From contig NC_081414.1 in assembly GCF_030272615.1 (NCBI RefSeq), positions 764,131,413-764,195,412 of the forward strand: a stretch of 64,000 bases of DNA. Direction: 5' to 3'. The DNA comes from Cryptomeria japonica. Its lineage: Eukaryota; Streptophyta; Pinopsida; Cupressales; Cupressaceae. The notes beneath the pieces are model-generated. The model saw only the letters and a program-made list of their open reading frames with translations. It had not been told where the DNA came from and did no database searches. Each line of letters starts with the position of its first letter. Positions within the stretch are counted from its first letter, which is position 1. The position numbers and the translations under genes were made by a program. Below are positions 57,551 to 64,000 of this stretch, in pieces.

Positions 57551-57698
57551 TGGTGAAAACCTGACAAACAGGTGCCTTGTGACACAAAAAACATTGAAAA
57601 ATCAAAAAAAGAAAAGAGAAATAATTTCGTCCAATGGTGAAAACCACTTCGGTGGCGCCCTGGGCAAGTACCATGGTGAAAACTGGGTCACCAGCGCC
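57551..57698 (+). repeat. Three covarying hairpins downstream of Tat integrase
   Basis: Three units of the form TGGTGAAAA-stem-loop-stem-NGCC: 57551-57576 (CCTG/CAGG, loop ACAAA), 57635-57659 (CCAC/GTGG, loop TTCG) and 57674-57698 (CTGG/CCAG, loop GTCA). The flanks are conserved while the stems differ but stay complementary, which points to conserved RNA structure rather than simple duplication. Confidence 0.75.
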
Positions 57699-59168
57699 AT
57701 GTGTAGAGACATTGCTCCTCCCTCCTTCAGGATTCTCTTTCATCGCTTCACTTTGCACACACTCACGACCAATTCATCCATAATAAACTTACACATTCCC
57801 ATCATGGCTTGTTATTGATCTACCCAAGATTGGTTCGCCATTCATAATAAATCTCTCTTTTCACTCCCTTTCTATCCATAATAAATCAGATCCTATCTGT
57901 GGCTAAGGCAAATCCTACGTCTAGTAATGGATGTGGAACTAAGAACATCACATGTTTTGAGGAGTATAGTTTCTTCCACTTTTCTCCAGTCTATTCGCGC
58001 ACAATCCGCAATAAAGCAACATCTGCATTGCCAATCCACAATAAAGTTCCATCTTCTTTGCAATAAAGTATCGGTTTCATGGATTCAGTCAGTTTCAGAT
58101 GAGACACAGCAGCAACAATGGGCTTCAACAAATCAAATCTTTCAACAGACTCAAACAACATATGGTTCAGTGCTATATATCCTTTTTGTGAAAGTAAACA
58201 TTGTGACCACAATCAAATAAGACTTATACAAGTGACAAGAGACACTAAATTTGAGGACTACAGTGGATGTTGGTGTCGAGTCTTGGTTTCCTTCTGATTT
58301 TATCTTTCTGGTGACATGTCTTTTAGCTTTTCCAGGATGTCTCTGACTAGAGATTCTATCTCTAGGATGTCTTTGACTAGAAAGGCGAGGATGGGGTATC
58401 GTCACCTATTTTTATTTGCTGTCTATGGATTGTCTCTTAGTAATGCTATGACTTGTCCAAGGATATGAGGACATTGTGAGTCTAGTATGAACCGGGGCAT
58501 TCCTTGTTTGTGACTATCTTATCTGCATGCAAACGGGTACAATGACTTTCTGGGTTGAACATATGCCTCGATTGTCATAACCTATCTTGCCATAATAAAG
58601 CTCAATGATGATAACGCACAAGAAGCTCTTTCACTTTCATAACTTCTATCTTTCATCCCCCTTTCTTGATTGACTTCCATCATCCTTCTCGAGTCCGCGT
58701 AGCCTGCTATCACATGACTGAGTATAATGACACACCAAAAATATTTGCATTTCATGTAGTTGCACCTGCATTACCACATATAAGCATTTCATATATACAT
58801 ATAGATATCACAACTGCATCACATCCTGCACACAACACTTGTTAGCACAATTTACATTTGCATTATCATATTCATCTGCATTACATACATTCACATTTGC
58901 ATATGCATAACATATAAAACATAAAAGAACAAAAATATTGCATTGCATCATGTACATATTTGCATCCATATCATAAGCATAACATAGAAACATACATCAC
59001 ATAGGTACGCATGCATATAGCTATCGCAAAGATGAATCATCTCATATATATATAATCATAAGTGTCATGATACAATGATGTCAAAATCATATGGCTACAA
59101 TCACCCGAAGGTGTCTACATCATCATACAAAAATGGTACAATACTGATACATAGGGAGCCCTCTACGG
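57699..59168. other. Tat 3' noncoding region
   Basis: No coding signal on either strand. 58740-59010 is a low-complexity run in which TTTGCAT, CTGCAT and ACATA recur many times. A short direct repeat of AGGATGTCT.TGACTAGA occurs at about 58335-58382. Confidence 0.5.
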
Positions 59169-61054
59169 CTATGATGAACTCCCTCCCTCGGAGCCACCTG
59201 GCCTCAACGAAGTCTGAGCCCTAGAAGGACCCGCCCCAGGATCATCCCTCTTGTCCCCTCTCTCTGGTGGTGGTGGAGGACCCATAACTCCACCACTAGA
59301 CTCCTGTCTCCTTCGGCTCCCTCCCGTAGTTGTCACTGTCCGTGATGATCTATGGAAGCTCCTCATCCGCTGATCAGTTGGCACTGCACCATAATAGAGA
59401 TCCCGCCAGTAGGCAATCTCCTCCCCTGCCCGCAGGACATAGGCATATCTAGACCCTGTGTCCTCTGCCGCCTGCCTCCCAACCCTCAGTGTTGTCTTAG
59501 CCTCTGTGTAGCGCTGAATGGCTTGGTCTCGCTCCTGCTCAGTATCTCTGAGCTGCCTCCTGAGTCTATCCCTCTCCCTCTCCAGGTCTTGAATCTCATC
59601 TGCTTGTCCCTGGTAGATCTCCCTCAGCTCGGTCAGCTCATCCTCCTCCACCTCGACCCCCTGTACGGGTGCCTGTCCTTGTGCCTATGCCTATACTGGT
59701 GGTTGTACCTGTACCTGCCTCTGTCCCTATCCCTACACCTATCTGGGACCCTGTGCTGTTGGCACCTGTAGTGGTAATCCACCGCGACCCCTCATAATCT
59801 GCACCTATCTGTCCTCTCCACCCTCCCTCTGCGGTGCCACCCTCCTCTCTCCAACTGCACCCCGCCTCCTCCGTCGGCCTCTCCCCCCATCATCTCCATC
59901 ATCATCACCATCCCTACCACCATCTCCGTCTAGTGGCACCTGTAGTGGAATGGATGCTCGACCTAGTATGTTGTGTACTCTGCATCCATGTCGACATCCT
60001 CGATATCTAGCCATATATCCTAGGGTAGGGGCATCATCTCCACTAGCTGTGTAACAGCCTGATCATATGATAGTAACGGCCCAAACTGTGTCTGATCCCT
60101 GACCGTCCGCGCATACATGCCTGAACCCCGTGGCATCCGCTGGATCCTGCCAAACTGCCTGCCCACCCTGTCCACTAGCTGCCTCTCCAGTACATAGGGC
60201 GTTCACCCAATTAGATACCTACTCCAGAAGGTGTAGGGTAGCTCTACTGCATCATCCTCCCACTGCTCACATCCTAGGTATGACCTCCATATAACTGTAT
60301 CAATCTCATCTATGGCCTGCCGCCAGTACTCCAACTTGCCAATCCGTGGCTGCGAGGTGATCATGTCATACAAATGCACAAAACTGCGTCTGTGACCTCT
60401 GCCCCTGAAATGTATCGGTCATGTCACTGGTAGATGCTCATAGGCCCACACCTGTAACAATGTGACCCCACAGCCCAATCCCACTGACCCATGGTACACA
60501 AACTGATGAAGCTCATAATATAGGTGTGCCAGCACACACAGTCCCTAGGCATATCTAGTGCGTTGTGTCACCAGTGTCTCCAAAGTGCTCCCCCAGCCCA
60601 CAGCCAACCCTCGTGTCGCTCTATCCGGACACAAGAACCCACTGATCGTTCCTCCTATCACTGCCGGTAGTGCTAATCCTGTCTGTGTCATGGTATCCCA
60701 TGCCACATGCCCTGCCCTCATCTCCAGTCTTGGATCTCGGAACACTCGTCTCAAGGCCTCCCTATCTCCATCTCGATCGTAGGGAATCAGCTCCCCATTG
60801 ATCGGTATCCTCAGAATCCAGTATACATCCTCTAGGGTGACTGTCATCTCACCCATCAACAAATGAAATGTGCAAGTCTCGGAGTGCCACCTCTCCGCCA
60901 ATGCAGTCAGCAATCCCATGTTCGCTCGAAACTCAGGCACATACAGAATATGTCTCAGACCCATAGCCTCAATAGCAGCTCTGTCCTCGAAGGTCAGCTC
61001 AGGTCGCAACCTCTGAGTTGATGGGAATCTCTCTTGTGACTCCAGCATAGGCAA
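59169..61054 (-). pseudogene. Antisense plant-mobile-domain-like gene in Tat 3' region
   Basis: On the opposite strand to gag-pol. The first 169 codons (61054-60545) include GLRHILYVPEFRANMGLLTA and TFHLLMGEMTVTLEDVYWIL with RIPINGELIPY, the pattern of the plant mobile domain (aminotransferase-like, PF10536), found in MAIN/MAIL proteins and in transposons. The middle (60540-60020) is degenerate. The distal part (60014-59169, one frame with stops) has an acidic/basic region and then a coiled-coil (TELREIYQGQADEIQDLERE, RDRLRRQLRDTEQERD) and a G/P/S-rich tail. Tat-lineage elements are known to carry extra antisense genes. The function is unknown; this copy is broken. Confidence 0.72.
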
Positions 61055-61089
61055 ATACTCCTGCAGTCAAGCAAATCAATCATGTCAGT

Positions 61090-61412
61090 CATAGTGGCAT
61101 TCACTGTTCATCACAAAATGCTACTTTTTTATCTAAGTGCATATGGTACTTTATCCTAGTGACACTCACTGTTCATCATAAAGTGTTGCTTCTATCCTAG
61201 TGGTACTCCCTGTTCATCACAAAGTACTACGTGTTTGCACTCCCTATTCATCACAAAGTGCTGCTCACATTTGCACTCCCTGTTCATCACAAAGTGCTGC
61301 TCACATTTGCACTCACTGTTCATCACAAAGTGCTGCTCATATTTGTACTCCCTGTTCATCACAAAGTACTCTCTATGTCTTGGTACTCACTGTTCATCAC
61401 AAAGTGCCTCGA
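61090..61412. repeat. Tandem repeat of CTGTTCATCACAAAGTGCT
   Basis: About eight units with a core CACTCCCTGTTCATCACAAA, at about 61102, 61164, 61204, 61246, 61276, 61312, 61348 and 61387; the central ones are 36-42 bp apart and almost identical. The unit length lets three plus frames stay open across it, giving spurious repetitive frames. Confidence 0.8.
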
Positions 61413-61515
61413 CCTATCCTAGTCTTCCCTAGAGGACCTGCTTGAGTGTATCCTCTTAGCAGCTTATCCAATTGACAGCATATGTTCATCATAGAACTGC
61501 CGATTTGATTTTGAA

Positions 61516-61770
61516 GACATAAACGCGCCTTCATGACATAAACGCGCTTATAGACTATATAAACGCGCCTGTTTTACACAGACGCGCCTGAAACACACAG
61601 ACGTGCCTATACTCTGCATAGATGCGCATGGAAGACACAAATGTGCCTGCCTAGCACAGACACACCTGCACAGCACAAACGCGATCGCATTATGCACAGA
61701 CGCCTTTTCTCGCACAGACACGCCTGACACAAACACAGACGCACCTGTCACCAACGCAGACGCGCCTGGA
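61516..61770 (-). repeat. 3' array III: reverse complement of the CGCGTCTGTG motif
   Basis: About thirteen copies of ACACAGACGCGCCTG-like sequence, at about 61516, 61535, 61556, 61576, 61595, 61616, 61635, 61654, 61673, 61694, 61712, 61733 and 61754, spaced 18-21 bp. On the minus strand they read CAGGCGCGTCTGTGT, the motif of arrays I and II. In that orientation they lie in the leader of the antisense mobile-domain gene. Confidence 0.8.
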
Positions 61771-62280
61771 CGTTTTTGACATTTTTTGGACCCTAACCTA
61801 GAGCGCATTTATTATCCTATCTACCATGCATTAATAACAACAATAAATGCAACAAAGTACAAGGAGGTTTTGTGGTACTTACCGGCTCTCCTGCCTCTGC
61901 TGGCCTCTGATATCGGCGAACGCGGTCGAATCTGTGAATCAAAGCCATCGCTGTTGACTGTTGCTGCTCTATTTCGCTCTGCACTCTGCTCTCGTGGATG
62001 TGTGGATGACAATGAGGATGTATTTCCCTCGTGGTCTATCTTATAGACTACCCTAGCCTTAGCCCTCATCTCTCAAGTCAGTCTTTATTATCCTGTGACT
62101 CTGTCACTTTATCTGATTAGTCCATTCTATCTCGTCTTTCTTATCGAGAGATTGTCTGTGATCTTTTTAGAAATTTTTTTCATCCAATCTCTCGAGGGGG
62201 CATATCATTCCCATCTTGGGGCAACTTTGTATCAGTTCATCTTATTTTCTTTGAAACAACGCGACAAGTCGCATTGTCTC
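61771..62280. other. No gene seen, upstream of Tat 3' LTR
   Basis: Opposing short frames at 61786-62069 lack family features. In the minus sense this is where a promoter for the antisense gene would be expected; I see no convincing TATA box. Confidence 0.35.
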
Positions 62281-62294
62281 AAAGAGGGGCAAAA
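62281..62294 (+). promoter_or_regulatory. Tat polypurine tract
   Basis: AAAGAGGGGCAAAA immediately precedes the 3' LTR start TGTAGACA. Confidence 0.8.
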
Positions 62295-63069
62295 TGTAGA
62301 CACCTAAAATTGTCATGTCTAATTAAATAAATATTTTATTTATTTAATTACTTTAGCCTAATTCTTCTATTAATTAAATAAATCTTTATTTATTTAATTC
62401 ATTCATTTATCCTCTTCTAGCCTTATTTCTCATTTAGATAAATATATTTATTTATTTAAATTTTCTTTTTTCTAAATTAAATAAATATCTTATTTATTTA
62501 ATTATCCCACTTCTTCTATTAATTAAATAAATCTTTATTTATTTAATTAATTCATTAACCTTTTCTACCGATGACACATGTCATTCATCTCTTAATTCCT
62601 ACACTACCTACCCTTTCACTATTTTATTATTTCTTTTACCTACCCTCTAATCATAGCCGATCTCCTTTTACACCTCTCAATCTTATCCATCCATTTCATA
62701 TTGTGTCTTCTATATAAGGAGATGCTTCCTTCATTATCAAACCCTAACTATCGAACTACTTGATCAATTTGACTATTTGGCATATGCGATCCTACTTGCA
62801 ACCACATTCCGTTCTTTGTTGAGCTCTTGTGCACATAAAATCTGAGAGCAAATATATCAAGCAAGATCAATGGAGATAGGAAGAATGGAGATCCAAACCT
62901 TATTGGACATGTGATGGTATAATCTTTGTGATTTCATTTGATTTGCATTGTCTTAGGTAATCTTCATATGTTATGGTGGATCTTTGTTGTTGTTAGGCTA
63001 GGGTTTTGTGGTTGAATTCATTAGGCCTTTCAATATCGTTATTATTGTTATCCATTTTCACCATATATA
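62295..63069 (+). repeat. Tat 3' LTR
   Basis: Copy of 39416-40272, shorter by two ~41 bp units. TATA box at 62711-62717. It ends CACCATATATA, directly followed by GTTTT (63070-63074), identical to 39411-39415. Confidence 0.92.
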
Positions 63070-63074
63070 GTTTT

Positions 63075-64000
63075 TATATTAAAAGTCATACTATATATTC
63101 TAGTCAGTTAGTATTATCGAATCATGTAGTCGGTACACACAGAGAAGTCGGTATGAATAGACTAGTCAGTTACAAAAGAAAGCAGTCACAGAACGCAGTA
63201 TTCACCAAGCTGTTTACTGAGTATTGTTTCATGGCTACCGAGCAGTAAAGTTAACTCACCAAGTTGATATTCACCGAGTGAAACGTATTACCAGATACAT
63301 TGAACCTAGACATGCAAATGAAAACATGTTACAAGATTCAGGCACATCTAACCATTATTACATTGGAAATTGCACTAAAAGATTGTGTATGATTGCAAGG
63401 TCAATCTAACCAATGAAATATTTTGTTTATTTATTCATTCAAGGAATCTTATTTGTAAGATCGAAGCAATGAATTAGATCGCCACTTTAAGAGATCTATT
63501 TATACAGCATGGGAAGAGAGAAGTATGTATGTATGAAGGAAGACTGTTATAGAGACACAGAGAGGTCACCGAGAAGGTTATCAGTGAACAGTCGAAGAAC
63601 AGAGTAAATAGAAGGGTTTACCGAGTTACAATATGGGTTACCGAGGTATGCTATAAGCTAGGTAATCTTATTCTGAGCACATAGAATCTGCTATAACATT
63701 TCAGATGTAAAGTTGCAGATATTTGTAATAATTTTATTGTAATATTGTGAAGTTGAAAGAGATACCTTTAACAGGGTAAAAGACTCTAACCAAGTCTATA
63801 AATTGTAAATCCTCTAACTAGGTGCAACATTCAGATTAATGTTGTAAAATCCTTTAGCAAGGTAGATCTAACAGATCTTGTTACTCCTAACAAGGTAAGC
63901 TATCAGAAATAGCTAAATGTAGCTCTAACTGAGCAATCTTTATTATTGCAGTAGTGAAGTTGTGGGTGCCATCCCCACCATAGTTTCTCTCTAATCAAGA
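63075..64000 (+). other. Probable partial Copia LTR at window end
   Basis: The last 300 bp contain repeated CCTCTAACTAGGTGCAAC / CCTTTAGCAAGGTAGATC phrases and GTGGGTGCCATCCCCACCAT followed by AGTTTCTCTCT. This resembles the U5 end of plant Copia LTRs. No coding sequence, second LTR copy or left end could be fixed inside the window. Confidence 0.4.

Larger units (their letters stand above)
39416..63069 (+). mobile_element. Tat-type Gypsy LTR retrotransposon (23.7 kb)
   Basis: LTRs at 39416-40272 and 62295-63069, primer site from 40276, polypurine tract at 62281-62294, and a perfect GTTTT duplication (39411-39415, 63070-63074). The plus strand carries gag, an aspartic protease with DGG, a G-patch-like segment, RT, RNase H, a second RNase H, and integrase. 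Two RNase H domains, a long 3' region and an antisense extra gene fit the Tat lineage of plant Gypsy elements. A gag-only element is nested at 45959-53425; without it the element is about 16.2 kb. Numerous stops, mostly explained by C-to-T or G-to-A changes, inactivate it. Confidence 0.92.

Noticed and set aside
61200-61445. Three overlapping plus frames rich in HHKV / FITKC / SSQSA repeats
   Set aside because: All are translations of the same noncoding tandem repeat.

Overview
The window looks like repeat-dominated nuclear DNA of a large-genome land plant. I favour a gymnosperm, but that is inference from the style of the elements (long nested Copia and Tat-Gypsy elements, very short LTR elements, heavy decay), not from a marker gene. 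I found no intact conventional host gene, rRNA or CRISPR. Nearly all coding sequence belongs to transposable elements, mostly broken by stops, frameshifts and nested insertions.

Layout. 1-1809: AT-rich DNA with a tRNA-derived SINE-like piece and a ~90 bp-arm fold-back. 1815-19676: a minus-strand Copia element (Copia-A), flanked by a perfect GATAC target duplication. It is split in reverse transcriptase by a second Copia (Copia-B, 9965-15990) and in RNase H by a pol-less element X (3383 to about 8962). 19682-24341: low-coding DNA holding a 308 bp miniature LTR element whose LTRs carry a tRNA-like sequence with intact Pol III boxes, plus two local tandem duplications. 25190-26303: a decayed hAT/DUF659 transposase. 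28376-30900: a decayed Helitron helicase on the minus strand. 31285-34528: two unrecognised open frames and a possible LINE tail. 34770-39410: LINE remains, one with a 993 bp terminal-inverted-repeat element inserted in its RNase H domain. 39416-63069: a 23.7 kb plus-strand Gypsy element of Tat type (gag, protease, G-patch, RT, two RNase H regions, integrase), flanked by GTTTT. It carries an antisense plant-mobile-domain gene near its 3' end and a gag-only, non-autonomous LTR element (45959-53425, CCAAG duplication) inserted in its G-patch region. 63075-64000: probably part of another Copia LTR.

How the parts relate. Copia-A/B have complete LTRs with initiator-Met-type primer sites and polypurine tracts, but broken reading frames. 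The gag-only element and the miniature element have cis signals but no polymerase, so they would depend on enzymes supplied in trans. The most unusual material lies outside the proteins: (i) arrays of phased hairpins between pol and the 3' LTR in both Copias, (ii) three hairpins with co-varying stems downstream of Tat integrase, (iii) ~20 bp-period arrays built on CGCGTCTGTG in the Tat 5' leader, matched by the reverse-complement array near the 3' LTR, and (iv) the tRNA-like miniature LTR element. All statements rest on reading the sequence; no database search was run.
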